A stretch of DNA of 64,000 bases from Bradyrhizobium macuxiense (lineage in GTDB: Bacteria; Pseudomonadota; Alphaproteobacteria; Rhizobiales; Xanthobacteraceae). Position numbers and translations under genes: made by a program. The stretch spans positions 310,001-374,000 of the forward strand of contig NZ_VITY01000003.1 in assembly GCF_007993935.1 (NCBI RefSeq). The letters are read 5' to 3'. Each line of letters opens with the position of its first letter. Position 1 is the first letter of the stretch. Positions 1 through 8,618 of the stretch are shown here, one piece after another. The notes under the pieces were generated by a model, which was not told where the DNA came from, made no database searches, and was given only the letters and a program-made list of their open reading frames with translations.

Positions 1-242
1 CCGCCGCCGGCGAGCGGCCTGACATAAGCCAAATAGAGCCCGACGCCGACCAGGCTGAGCAGCACGAAATCGGCGAGGCGAACCACGCCGGCGATCACGA
101 CCGGCGAGTAGGCGCCGCGAACCTTCTGATTGGTGACGGCGAGCGCGGCCGGCGACAGGCGGCGGCGGCGTTCGACCTGCGGCTGAGCGGCCGTCGCAGA
201 CGTAGCCGCATCCAGCATCGAGCGTGCGTTAAACGGTTCCAC
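1..242 (-). CDS. N-terminal fragment, probable exopolysaccharide undecaprenyl-phosphate sugar phosphotransferase
   Basis: Only the first ~80 codons lie in the window; the gene continues past position 1. From a GTG at 242 the frame gives a polar, Arg-rich leader (RRRRLSPAALAVTNQKVRG) and then the first hydrophobic segment, as in WbaP/ExoY-type initiating sugar-phosphate transferases, which carry several N-terminal membrane spans before the catalytic domain. The catalytic domain is outside the window, so the family call rests on this N-terminus and on the neighbouring glycosyltransferase and export genes on the same strand. An in-frame ATG at 278 would add 12 residues; an internal ATG also exists. 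Such enzymes load the first sugar onto the lipid carrier on the inner membrane. Confidence 0.5.
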   Translation of the reverse strand, partial: MEPFNARSMLDAATSATAAQPQVERRRRLSPAALAVTNQKVRGAYSPVVIAGVVRLADFVLLSLVGVGLYLAYVRPLAGG

Positions 243-357
243 GAGTCCACGTCCATTCCTGCGCCTGCAGATGGGCATCCGCGCGCAGCAGCGAAATTCC
301 CCCGGACGTGACTTAAGGGGACAAATCGGAAGAAACGGTTACGTGTGCAAGAAATGG

Positions 358-1497
358 TTAACGTTTGGCAAATGCATCGCGATAGCCGGCCAGCACGCCC
401 TCGACCATCGCGCTCTGCGAGAAATGTTCGGAAATCCGCTCGCGCAGTTTTTGCGCGCGCGTCGCGGTCGCGGCGGGATTGTCGAGCGCCGCCTTGATTG
501 CATCAGCCATCGCAGCGGCATTGCTGGGCGCGAACAGGGCGTCGGTGTGGGTATCGAAGATCTCCGGGATGCCGCCGACATTGGCGGCGATCATCGGAAT
601 TCCCGCTGCACCCGCCTCGATCACCACATAGGGCATCGAATCGCCGCGCGAGGGAACCACCAGCAGGCTGCCCTTGGAGAAACCGAAGCGCGCCTTGACG
701 TGGCCGATGAAGCGAACGGCATCGGCGAGCGACAGCCGCTTCACCTGCTCCTTGAGCCGCTCGAACTCCTCGCCATCGCCGCCGAGCGTCAGCGTCACCG
801 GCTTGCCGTCGGCGCGCAACTTGGCGACCGCGTCGATCAGGAGGTCGGCACCCTTGATGCGGCGGAATTCGCCGACATAGGCGACGTCAGTGGCGTCATC
901 GGCCTTGGCAACCGGTTCGAATTCCTCGGAGGTGACGCCGTTGAAGACGCAGCGGACGAGGCCTGAGGGCGTGCCGACGGTGCGCTGATAGGTGTCGCGC
1001 GCGAATGCGCTCTCGAACAGGAACAGGTCGGTGCTGTTCATCAGCGTGCGCTCGAGCTGGCTGTAGAAGCGGCCCTTCCAGGTGTCGAGCGGGTAGTGCA
1101 GCGAGCCGCCATGCGGCGTGTAGACCCGGATCACCTTGTTGGAGCGCCGGCGCAGGCGGACATAGGCGCCGGCCTTGGCGCCATGGCCGTGCACGACATC
1201 GGGTTTCAGCTTGCGGATCAAGCCGACGATATGTGCCCAGACCATGAAGTCGGCGAAGCGCGGTTCGCGGCGGATCGCGACCCGGTGGACGCCGAGCTTG
1301 AGACGCGGCTCGATCTCGGCGAGCACCGCGTCGGCACGCGTGCCGCCGGTCAGGCTGTCGGCGACGATTCCGACATGGTGGCCGCGCTCGATCTGGCCGT
1401 TGGCGACGTCGAGGATGTGACGGATGATGCCGCCGACCGGGGCACGGACGACATGCAGGATGCGGAGCGGCTGGTCCTGATTGTGATCCTGCGCCAT
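358..1497 (-). CDS. GT4-family glycosyltransferase (exopolysaccharide assembly)
   Basis: 379 residues with a two-Rossmann GT-B layout. The N-terminal half has the glycine loop APVGGIIRHI (about 19-28) and the segment VVHGHGAKAG (about 101-110). The C-terminal half has VGEFRRIKGADLL (about 208-220) and the GT4 nucleotide-sugar motif SRGDSMPYVVIEA (283-295, with E294). Family members transfer a sugar from a nucleotide or lipid donor to the growing repeat unit at the cytoplasmic face of the inner membrane. It starts three bases after the stop of the Wza-like gene, so the two are very likely co-transcribed, and a sugar-phosphate transferase follows. The sugar and linkage cannot be read from sequence. 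Confidence 0.88.
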   Translation of the reverse strand: MAQDHNQDQPLRILHVVRAPVGGIIRHILDVANGQIERGHHVGIVADSLTGGTRADAVLAEIEPRLKLGVHRVAIRREPRFADFMVWAHIVGLIRKLKPDVVHGHGAKAGAYVRLRRRSNKVIRVYTPHGGSLHYPLDTWKGRFYSQLERTLMNSTDLFLFESAFARDTYQRTVGTPSGLVRCVFNGVTSEEFEPVAKADDATDVAYVGEFRRIKGADLLIDAVAKLRADGKPVTLTLGGDGEEFERLKEQVKRLSLADAVRFIGHVKARFGFSKGSLLVVPSRGDSMPYVVIEAGAAGIPMIAANVGGIPEIFDTHTDALFAPSNAAAMADAIKAALDNPAATATRAQKLRERISEHFSQSAMVEGVLAGYRDAFAKR

Positions 1498-1500
1498 CGA

Positions 1501-2127
1501 TCAGAACCAGCGTTCGCCGACGAACACGGTGTCACCGGGGCCGATCGGCGTGCCCAGGGGGGCGACGAAGCGGCCGGCGCCCGATGCATCGGTGTGGGTG
1601 AGGGTGACCTCGTCGCGCCGGGCGCGCGGCGAGAAGCCGCCGGCGATCGCCACCGCGCTTTCGACCGTCATGTTGGGCACATAGGGATATTGGCCCGGAG
1701 CCTGGACTTCACCGAGGATGAAGAACGGCCGGTAGGATTCGATTTCGACCGCCACCGACGGCTCGCGGATGAAGCCGTTGCGCAGCCGTGCGGTGATCTC
1801 GCCGGCAAGCCCGGCGGGCGTGCGGCCGCGCGCCGGCACCGAGCCGATCAGCGGCATCGTGATGGCGCCGGCTGCATCGATCGCATAGGAGTTGGTCAGG
1901 CCTTCCTGGCCATAGACCACGACGCGGAGCTTGTCGCCGGGGCCGAGATTATAGGCCTCGCGCGTCGGCGCAGGCTCGGCATAGGCGACCGGCCCGGCAA
2001 AGGAGGGCTGCCCGTACGCCATCGAATCGAGGGCCGGGTCGCCGGCGAACGGCGAGGTCCGTCCCATGCAGCCCGACAGCGCGAGCGCAGCAATCAGACA
2101 AACAAGGGGAGCGCGCAAATCGCGCAT
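1501..2127 (-). CDS. Wza/GumB-like polysaccharide export lipoprotein
   Basis: 208 residues. The N-terminus is a lipoprotein signal with lipobox LSGC (Cys20). A Poly_export domain follows (YNLGPGDKLRVVVYGQ, then IDAAGAITMPLIGSV), then a single SLBB-type segment (FFILGEVQAPGQYPYV, about 134-150). Family members form the periplasmic and outer-membrane channel for capsule or exopolysaccharide. It is short for the family (Wza is about 380), with one SLBB domain, as in many rhizobial ExoF/GumB-like proteins. It is the first gene of a leftward operon with the GT4 gene and is divergent from the Wzz-like gene, its expected partner in the export complex. Confidence 0.87.
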   Translation of the reverse strand: MRDLRAPLVCLIAALALSGCMGRTSPFAGDPALDSMAYGQPSFAGPVAYAEPAPTREAYNLGPGDKLRVVVYGQEGLTNSYAIDAAGAITMPLIGSVPARGRTPAGLAGEITARLRNGFIREPSVAVEIESYRPFFILGEVQAPGQYPYVPNMTVESAVAIAGGFSPRARRDEVTLTHTDASGAGRFVAPLGTPIGPGDTVFVGERWF

Positions 2128-2302
2128 GTGAGGAATCCCACGAAATTACCGGCCCCGATTAACGGCACCCATGGTTAACAAAGCATGACGGAGCGGTGGT
2201 GGAAGCCGCATCCGTCAACCGCGCCGATTAACCCCGCAGCAACCTTAATGGACTGTAATCGCCCGCATTGAGGTGGAATCGCGGCGTCCGCGGGAGTTCG
2301 TT
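2128..2302. promoter_or_regulatory. divergent promoter region of the exopolysaccharide genes
   Basis: About 175 bases between the start codons of the export lipoprotein (leftward) and the Wzz-like protein (rightward). It is less GC-rich than the flanking genes, with several TTAAC/GTTAA-type short motifs (for example near 2157-2162 and 2173-2179). I cannot assign a specific -35/-10 pair or regulator site, but both export genes must be driven from here. Confidence 0.45.
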
Positions 2303-4639
2303 ATGCGTTTTGCATTCTGGCGTAGAGGCAACGAAAAGGCCGTCGTGCAGCGGGCGCTGCCGAAGTCTGCGCCCGTCGCCGACGAGGCCGTTGCGAAGAC
2401 AGCTTTGCCGATGTCAGCTCCTGACGAGCCGGCGCGTGCGGCGCCGGCAACCGATCTCGATCTGCATGTGCTCGGGCGCGCGCTGGCGCGCAAGCGGAGC
2501 TGGATCGTCGTGCCGACCGTGCTGGTGTTCGCGCTGTCGCTCGCTGCCGTCAACGTCGTGACGCCGCGCTACAAGTCGGAAGCGCGAATCCTGATCGACA
2601 ATCGCGAGAACGCCTTCCTGCGCCCGAACGGCGAGCGCGACCTCGAACGCACCTCGCTCGATGCCGAGGCCGTGACGAGCCAGGTGCAGCTCGTGATGTC
2701 GCGCGATCTCGCGCGCGACATTATCAAGAAGAACAAGCTCGCCGAGCGTCCGGAGTTTGATCCGGTGCTGCGCGGCTTCTCCCCAATGAAGTCGCTGCTG
2801 GCGCTGTTCGGCATCGGCCGCGATCCGTTCAGCCTGACGCCGGAAGAGCGGGTGCTCGACGCCTTCTACGAGCGCTTCCAGGCCTATGCGGTCGACAAGT
2901 CGCGCGTCATCGTGATCGAATTCCAATCGGAGGATCCCGATCTCGCCGCCCGCGTCGCCAACTCGATCGCGGACGGCTATCTCGTGCTGCAGCAGGCGGC
3001 GCGGCAGGACCAGGCCAAGTCCGCCAGCACGTGGCTGCTGGGCGAGATCGACAAGCTGCGCACCAAGGTCGCCGACGCGGATTCGCGTGTCGAGGAATTC
3101 CGCTCCAAGTCGAGCCTGTTCGTCGGCACCAACAACATCCCGCTGTCCAACCAGCAGATGGGCGAGCTGAACACGCAGCTCAACAATGCCCGCGCGCTGA
3201 AGGCGGATGCCGAGACCAAGGCGCGGCTGATCCGCGAAATGCTTCAGAGCGGCAAGCCGATCGAGGCATCGGAAGTGCTCAATTCCGAGCTGATCCGCAG
3301 GCTCGCCGAGCAGCGCGGCACGCTGCGCGCCCAGCTCGCCGAGCAGTCGTCGACGCTGCTCGACAACCACCCGCGCATCAAGGAATTGAAGGCGCAGATC
3401 GCCGATCTCGACCGGCAGTTGCGCGAGGAAGCCGGCAAGATCTCGCGCTCGCTCGACAATGATGCGCGCGTCGCCGACGGCCGTGTTCAGGCGTTGCAAG
3501 CGAGCCTGGACCAGTCGAAGAAGCAGGCGGCATCGAGCAATGGTCAGGATGTGCAGCTGCGCGGGCTGGAGCGTGAAGCCAAGGCGCAGCGCGATCTGCT
3601 GGAAGCCTATCTCGCCAAGTATCGCGAGGCGACCGCCCGCGAGAACATCGAGGCGGCGCCGACCGACGGACGCATCATCTCGCGCGCCACTGTCTCCAAC
3701 ACGCCGGCCTATCCGAAGAAGCTGCCGATCGTGCTGATCGCAACGCTGGCGACGCTGTTGCTGTCGTCCGGCATCATCATCACCGGCGAATTGCTGCGCA
3801 TCTCCGCGCCCGGCGCGGTGGGCCGCGCCTTCGCGCCGGCCGCCGCAGTGATCAGGCGCCGCGAACCGGTCATGGAGACCGCAGCTATGGACGAGCCGGC
3901 ACTGATGCTGCCGCCTGAACCCGAGCTCGCATCGCCGCTCGCTCCCAGCCTGTCGCCGGAGCCTGAATTGTCGCCGGAGCCCGCAATGGCCTACGAGCCC
4001 GTCATCAGCGAGCCGCAGCCTGCGCCAGCCCAAGCGGTCGACGAGATCGACGCGCTGGCCGCGCGTCTCGTCGCGGCCGGTCCCGCCGCCCACAAGGTCA
4101 CGGTGCTCGGCCCGGCCACCGGCGAGAGCGTCACGTGGACCGCGCTGACGCTGGCCCGCCTGATGGCGCGCCAGGCCAAGGTCGTGGTGGTCGATCTCGT
4201 CGCATCCTCGCCGGTGCTGACGGCGGCGAGCGTCGATCCCACGGCGCCCGGCCTGGCCGAGCTGATGCAGGGGGAGGCGACGTTCGCGCAGATCATCACC
4301 AAGGATCGGCAATCGCGCGTGCAGATCGTCAGCGCCGGACGCCCGGGCTTCGATCGCAGCCATCTGCAATCGCCGCGGCTGGCGCTTGCGATCGATGCGC
4401 TGCTCCGGGTCTACGATCACGTGCTGCTCGACGCCGGCTCGGCCGTCGACCTGCCGGCCGAGCTGCTGACCACCAAGGCGCAGGCGGTCGTCGTGCCGGA
4501 CGCCGGAATGCCGCAGGATGCCCGCCGCTCAATGGTCGATCAGCTGAGGGCCGTCGGCTTCTCCGAAGTGACGATGCTGAGCAAACCCTGCGCGCCGTCG
4601 GAAGCGTCCGTGACGGGTCCGCGGGTCGTCGCGGCCTGA
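2303..4639 (+). CDS. Wzz/ExoP-like polysaccharide co-polymerase with degenerate kinase domain
   Basis: About 778 residues from the ATG at 2303, which follows a GGGAG ribosome site; an in-frame GTG at 2273 lacks one. Order: a Pro/Ala-rich leader, first membrane span (SWIVVPTVLVFALSLAAV), a Wzz domain, a long periplasmic coiled coil (about 190-440), second membrane span (KLPIVLIATLATLLLSSGI), a Pro/Glu-rich linker, and a cytoplasmic BY-kinase-like domain. In the last domain the P-loop reads GPATGESVT, without the Walker A lysine, Walker A' is VVVVDLVASSP, Walker B is DHVLLDAGSAVD, and no C-terminal tyrosine cluster is present. Family members set chain length and couple polymerisation to export. 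Here ATP-dependent autophosphorylation looks lost, so a structural role is more likely. Confidence 0.85.
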   Translation: MRFAFWRRGNEKAVVQRALPKSAPVADEAVAKTALPMSAPDEPARAAPATDLDLHVLGRALARKRSWIVVPTVLVFALSLAAVNVVTPRYKSEARILIDNRENAFLRPNGERDLERTSLDAEAVTSQVQLVMSRDLARDIIKKNKLAERPEFDPVLRGFSPMKSLLALFGIGRDPFSLTPEERVLDAFYERFQAYAVDKSRVIVIEFQSEDPDLAARVANSIADGYLVLQQAARQDQAKSASTWLLGEIDKLRTKVADADSRVEEFRSKSSLFVGTNNIPLSNQQMGELNTQLNNARALKADAETKARLIREMLQSGKPIEASEVLNSELIRRLAEQRGTLRAQLAEQSSTLLDNHPRIKELKAQIADLDRQLREEAGKISRSLDNDARVADGRVQALQASLDQSKKQAASSNGQDVQLRGLEREAKAQRDLLEAYLAKYREATARENIEAAPTDGRIISRATVSNTPAYPKKLPIVLIATLATLLLSSGIIITGELLRISAPGAVGRAFAPAAAVIRRREPVMETAAMDEPALMLPPEPELASPLAPSLSPEPELSPEPAMAYEPVISEPQPAPAQAVDEIDALAARLVAAGPAAHKVTVLGPATGESVTWTALTLARLMARQAKVVVVDLVASSPVLTAASVDPTAPGLAELMQGEATFAQIITKDRQSRVQIVSAGRPGFDRSHLQSPRLALAIDALLRVYDHVLLDAGSAVDLPAELLTTKAQAVVVPDAGMPQDARRSMVDQLRAVGFSEVTMLSKPCAPSEASVTGPRVVAA

Positions 4640-4726
4640 ACCAGACCTCGAAAGCGCGATGAGATCAGATTGATCGCCATCGCGCTTCTGTTCGGAAAGC
4701 CGCTATACGCCTTTCCAGATGACGCG

Positions 4727-6055
4727 CTAGTGCGCCAGCATCGGCTCGCGTGCGGCCCGCTCCAGCACCGGATCGATCCGCAGCCGGATCGTGACCAGGG
4801 CGCCGATCAAGCCGACCACCGCGAGCAGCAGCAGGCCCGCGGTGAAGCTGCCGGTCAGGTCCTTCAGGTAGCCCATGGCAAACGGGCCGGCGAAACCCGA
4901 GAGATTGCCGAGCGAGTTGATCGCGGCGATGCCTGCCGCGGCCGAAGCGCCGTTCAGGATGCTGGCCGGCATCGGCCAGAACATCGGCGGCACCGCCGAA
5001 ACGCCGATCTGCGCGAGGCAGAGCAGGCCGACGATCAGCACCGGACTGGAGACGAGGCCGGCGAGGCCAATGCCGACGGCTGCGAGCACCAGTGCTCCGG
5101 CGACGTGGTAGCGCCGCTCGCCGGTCTTGTCGGAATGGCGGCCGAGCAGCACCATGCCAACCGCGCCGAACACGAAGGGCAGCATGGCGATCAGGCCGGT
5201 CTGGGTGTCGGTGACGCCAAACGCCTTGATGATGGTGGGCAGGAAGAACGCGACGCCGTAGCTGGCGGCGTTCAGGCAGAAATAGATGAAGGCGCAGGCG
5301 AGGACGCGCGAATCGGTGAGCGACTGCAGCACCGAGATGTGCTCCACGGCTTCCTTCTTCTGCCGCTCGATCTCGAGGGTATTCTGCACCCACTTGATCT
5401 CGTCGGGCTGCAACCAGCTCGCCTGACGCGGGAAGTCGGGCAGCATGGCCAGCACGGCGAAGCCGACCAGGACCGACGGCAGCGCCTCGCAGATGAACAG
5501 CCATTGCCACCCGGTCAGGCCGGCGCCCGACAGGTTGAGCAGCAGGCCCGAGATCGGCGCTCCGATTATGCTGGAGATCGGGATCGCCAGCATGAACAGG
5601 CTGATGACGCGGGCCCGATAGATCGTCGGGAACCAGAGCGTCAGATAGAAGATGATGCCCGGGAAGAATCCCGCCTCGCAGGCGCCGAGCAGCAGGCGCA
5701 GGAAGTAGAAGATCCACTCGCTCGAGAGGCCGCTCGCCGCCGACATCTGCGGGATGAACGCGAATGCCGCCGAGACGATGCCCCAGCTGATCATGATGCG
5801 GGCGATCCAGCGCCGCGCGCCGAACCGTTCCAGCAGGATGTTGGAGGGGACTTCGAAGAAGAAGTAGCCGACGAAGAACAGGCCGGCGCCGAGCCCGTAG
5901 GCGGCCTCGCTGAGGCCGAGCGCCGTGTTCATGTGCAGCTTGGCGAAGCCGACATTGACGCGATCGAGATAGGCCACGAAGTAACACAGGATGAGGAACG
6001 GAATCAGCCGTCGCATCATCTTTCCGACCGCGCGCTTCTCGACATCGTCGCTCAT
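4727..6055 (-). CDS. MFS transporter, anion:cation symporter (tartrate/galactonate-like) type
   Basis: 442 residues from the ATG at 6055, preceded by a purine-rich AAGGGATGGGA site. The open frame extends upstream to 6277 but that part is not protein-like. About twelve hydrophobic spans are present. The first is LIPFLILCYFVAYLDRVNV followed by GFA, the hallmark start of the ACS family (TtuB, GarP, phthalate permeases), and a charged central loop follows span 6 (about 200-240). Family members import organic anions such as tartrate, hexuronates or aromatic acids with protons. The gene is divergent from a LysR regulator whose effector is probably the imported substrate. The substrate itself cannot be told. 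Confidence 0.87.
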   Translation of the reverse strand: MSDDVEKRAVGKMMRRLIPFLILCYFVAYLDRVNVGFAKLHMNTALGLSEAAYGLGAGLFFVGYFFFEVPSNILLERFGARRWIARIMISWGIVSAAFAFIPQMSAASGLSSEWIFYFLRLLLGACEAGFFPGIIFYLTLWFPTIYRARVISLFMLAIPISSIIGAPISGLLLNLSGAGLTGWQWLFICEALPSVLVGFAVLAMLPDFPRQASWLQPDEIKWVQNTLEIERQKKEAVEHISVLQSLTDSRVLACAFIYFCLNAASYGVAFFLPTIIKAFGVTDTQTGLIAMLPFVFGAVGMVLLGRHSDKTGERRYHVAGALVLAAVGIGLAGLVSSPVLIVGLLCLAQIGVSAVPPMFWPMPASILNGASAAAGIAAINSLGNLSGFAGPFAMGYLKDLTGSFTAGLLLLAVVGLIGALVTIRLRIDPVLERAAREPMLAH

Positions 6056-6401
6056 CGTTCCCATCCCTTCTGGCTTTTCGATTTGCCGCGCGGCCACCTC
6101 GCTGTCCGGAGTGATACCATGTCCACCCGCAGCGGTCCGTCGCTCTGCCCTTGCAAGTCTTCTTGCAAGCCTCGCGTTCATTGTTGTGTAATTGACGGCC
6201 GCGTGACTAATGGCATTTGGGAATGGAGCCACGGCGAAACTGTCATGATGCACCGCGGTATAACCGCGGGAACCCAAGTGTTTTCAGCGAGGTGGATCCC
6301 GGGTCGCGTGTAGAAAGCGCGTCGAGACGAGAAGCTGGAGTTCTGTTCGTTCCGATTCAGTCGGATCGGACGGCGTTAGCCGGGCAGGATGGTGACGGGC
6401 C
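6056..6401. other. divergent intergenic region, MFS transporter / LysR regulator
   Basis: About 346 bases with no convincing gene. It holds the promoters of both divergent genes and one strong palindrome (listed separately at 6253-6269). Nothing else recognisable was seen. Confidence 0.6.
6253..6269. promoter_or_regulatory. perfect inverted repeat, candidate LysR-type operator
   Basis: CCGCGGT-ATA-ACCGCGG, 7-base arms with a 3-base centre, about 130 bases before the regulator start and 200 before the transporter start. Position and symmetry fit a regulator site in a divergent LysR arrangement, but the sequence does not match a published LysR box that I can name. Confidence 0.4.
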
Positions 6402-7340
6402 GTGATCAATAACCTGAAATTGCGCCAGTTGCGCCTGCTGGTGGCGCTCGACAGCGAGCGCAAGCTGCAGCTCGCTGCCGAGCGGCTGAATATTACCCAG
6501 TCGGCGGCATCGAAGATGCTGGCCGAGATCGAGGCCGTGGCGCGGGTTCCGCTGTTCGAGCGAACGGCGCGGGGCGTCGAGCCGACTGCTTATGGTTCGA
6601 TCTTGATCCGTGGCGGCCGGAGCGTGCTCGCGGACCTTGACCGGGTGACCAATGAGTTCGCAGGCTACAGGTCGGGCGAGCTCGGCACAGTGTCGGTCGG
6701 GACGGTCGCCAAGCCCAGCATCGACCTCGTCGTCGACGTCATGCAGTACCTTGGCGAGAAACTGCACCGGGTGAACATTTCGCTCGACGTCAGCACCAGT
6801 CCGCCGCTCGTTGCGCGTCTTCTGGCGCTTGAGCTCGACTTCGTCGTGGCGCGAATTCCGGCCGGCGTCGATCCCGGACAGTTCGACTATCACGAGATCG
6901 GTGCCGAGCAGGCCGGCTTGCTGGTTCGCGCCGAGCATCCGCTGGCCGGCCACGACAGCGTCAATCTCGAAGACACGGTCGACCTGCAATGGATCATCCA
7001 GCCGCGGGAATCCTTCATGCGCCAGGGGCTGGAGCGGCTGTTCTACAGCCGGGGCATTGCGCCGCCCCAGCGCATCATCAACACCGAGTCGTTCTTCGCG
7101 TCGATCGGAATTGCGGCGGGCATCGATGCGATCGTGCCGGTGCCGCTCTTGATCTTCGATCTGCTCGATCCGCAGCGCTTCAAGATGCTTCGCATCCGCG
7201 ACCAGCTGATGCTCGAGAGCTACGGGCTGATCAAGCTGCGCAAGCGAGCGCTGTCGCCTGCCGCGACGCTGGTGTTCGATGCGATGATGCGGCTTGGCGT
7301 CGCGAGCGGCCGCGCGGTGCCGGATGGCTCGTCCGCGTAG
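6402..7340 (+). CDS. LysR-family transcriptional regulator
   Basis: 312 residues starting with GTG at 6402. The N-terminal winged helix-turn-helix (about 5-65) reads LRQLRLLVALDSERKLQLAA, then LNITQSAASKMLAEIE and PLFERTARG. The C-terminal part (about 90-300) is a periplasmic-binding-protein-like effector domain, including a segment starting LGTVSVGTVAKP. The helix-turn-helix is of the GbpR/PcaQ-like subgroup that often regulates sugar or aromatic acid uptake. It is divergent from the ACS-type transporter, so it probably controls that gene in response to the imported anion, and itself. Confidence 0.9.
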   Translation: MINNLKLRQLRLLVALDSERKLQLAAERLNITQSAASKMLAEIEAVARVPLFERTARGVEPTAYGSILIRGGRSVLADLDRVTNEFAGYRSGELGTVSVGTVAKPSIDLVVDVMQYLGEKLHRVNISLDVSTSPPLVARLLALELDFVVARIPAGVDPGQFDYHEIGAEQAGLLVRAEHPLAGHDSVNLEDTVDLQWIIQPRESFMRQGLERLFYSRGIAPPQRIINTESFFASIGIAAGIDAIVPVPLLIFDLLDPQRFKMLRIRDQLMLESYGLIKLRKRALSPAATLVFDAMMRLGVASGRAVPDGSSA

Positions 7341-7358
7341 CGTCGCCCGCGGTCGTGC

Positions 7359-8552
7359 TCAGCGGAACATGCTGCGCAGGTTCTGCGCGATCTCGAACAG
7401 CGCCGGATTTTGCTTCACGGCGCGTTTGGCGCGGCTGATGGCCGAAAGCGCGGTGGCCGCCGGCTTGCCGCGCAGGCTGAGCGGAATGAAGCTGTCGACG
7501 ATCGCTTCGTCGTCCTTGCAGAACAGCCGCTTATACTCGTCCGAGCCGATGCCGAGGTCCAAGGCGCGGTAGTTCAGGCCGGCGTGACGATCGATGATGT
7601 CGCGCATCAGGATCAGGCCGGGGCTGAACTTGGAATTGGCCGACATCGTGTAGGTGTTGAACATCATCGAGAAGCGGTGACCGTCGGACACGCCGGCGAA
7701 GATCGCGATCACTTCCTCGTCGCACTCCAGCGCGTGGATGTCGATCGCATACCCCTTGCCGTCGGCGCGCGGTGCGAGGCAGGCGGTGCGGATGAACTGC
7801 TCGATGCCCGGCTCGGCGAACACGTTGGGCAGCTTCTGCTCGGCCATGCGCTGCGGCTTGACGCGGAAGAACCAGTCGAGCAGGCGGCAGACGTCGGCGC
7901 TGTTATCAGCGACATGATAGCGGTAGCCCGGCAGCGCCTGCAGCTTGCGCTCCTTGCCCTTGAGGCGGCGGCGGAACGAATTGCTGACCAGCGACGCGGG
8001 TGCCGCGCCGGGCTCGATGACCAGCAGCGGGCAATCGTTCACCGAAGCCTGATGCGGCAGCAACACCATCGGATTGGGCTGGTCCTGCCAGCGCAGCGGC
8101 TGCTGACACAGCATCAGTGCGTCGACGCGGGACCGCTCGGCGATCGAGCCGATCAGGGCCGTGATGTCGGCTTCGGTCGCGTTGGCGGCGAAGTCGCGGT
8201 CGTACAGCGCCATGTTGAAGGTCGCATGCTTGCCGCCCATGAAACTTGCGCAATTGGCGCCCAGGCGCTGCTCGACGGCGAGCGGCAACAGCAGCAACGG
8301 ACGGCGTTCGCCGTCATGGGCCACGACGATGAAGGGCCGCAGGCCTTCGCGCTCGCCGACCTGGCGTTGCCAGGAGGCAAGGAAGTCGAAGCGCTGATAG
8401 GGCGTGTAGCTGTGTTGCGGGGTCTCGAGGCTGCGCCAGGTCGCCTCGGCTGCAGTGAGGTCGTGAAAGATGTCGACGCCGGCGACGCGAATTGCGTTCG
8501 GCCATGTTCGCGTGCCCGCCGTCTGGCCTTCAATTGCCGCCGCCATGGTCAT
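7359..8552 (-). CDS. GNAT-fold acetyltransferase of the CelD/BcsL (BioF2-like) family
   Basis: 397 residues. The family has two tandem GNAT-like halves. Visible landmarks are a segment beginning SYTPYQRFDFLASWQR (about 48), SFRRRLKGKERKL (about 195-207), a segment FSMMFNTYTMSANSKFSPGL (about 290) and LDLGIGSDEYKRLFC (about 332), the last being the conserved D-x-G-x-G-x-x-x-YK end of the acyl-CoA-binding half. Relatives occur in cellulose and exopolysaccharide loci and are thought to acylate polysaccharide or its precursors. The neighbour is divergent and deacetylase-like, supporting a role in polysaccharide modification. The ATG at 8546 is an alternative start. The acyl group and acceptor are unknown. 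Confidence 0.8.
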   Translation of the reverse strand: MTMAAAIEGQTAGTRTWPNAIRVAGVDIFHDLTAAEATWRSLETPQHSYTPYQRFDFLASWQRQVGEREGLRPFIVVAHDGERRPLLLLPLAVEQRLGANCASFMGGKHATFNMALYDRDFAANATEADITALIGSIAERSRVDALMLCQQPLRWQDQPNPMVLLPHQASVNDCPLLVIEPGAAPASLVSNSFRRRLKGKERKLQALPGYRYHVADNSADVCRLLDWFFRVKPQRMAEQKLPNVFAEPGIEQFIRTACLAPRADGKGYAIDIHALECDEEVIAIFAGVSDGHRFSMMFNTYTMSANSKFSPGLILMRDIIDRHAGLNYRALDLGIGSDEYKRLFCKDDEAIVDSFIPLSLRGKPAATALSAISRAKRAVKQNPALFEIAQNLRSMFR

Positions 8553-8561
8553 CTCGGAACC

Positions 8562-8585
8562 TAAATTTTTTAAGGTATTAATTTA
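8562..8585. promoter_or_regulatory. AT-rich divergent promoter block
   Basis: A 24-base stretch with only two G/C bases and inverted ends TAAATT / AATTTA, in the 66 bases between the CelD-like and deacetylase-like genes. In this GC-rich chromosome such a tract stands out; it may hold the -10 elements of both genes or a site for an AT-binding silencer such as MucR. The assignment is by position only. Confidence 0.35.
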
Positions 8586-8618
8586 CAGGTCTCGGCTGGG
8601 GCCGACCTTCGCAGGGAA

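Noticed and set aside
2414..4420. Long open frame antisense to the Wzz-like gene
   Set aside because: It is very rich in Arg, Asp, Gly and His with no fold or motif, as expected for the complement of a GC-rich gene; the sense protein has clear domains.
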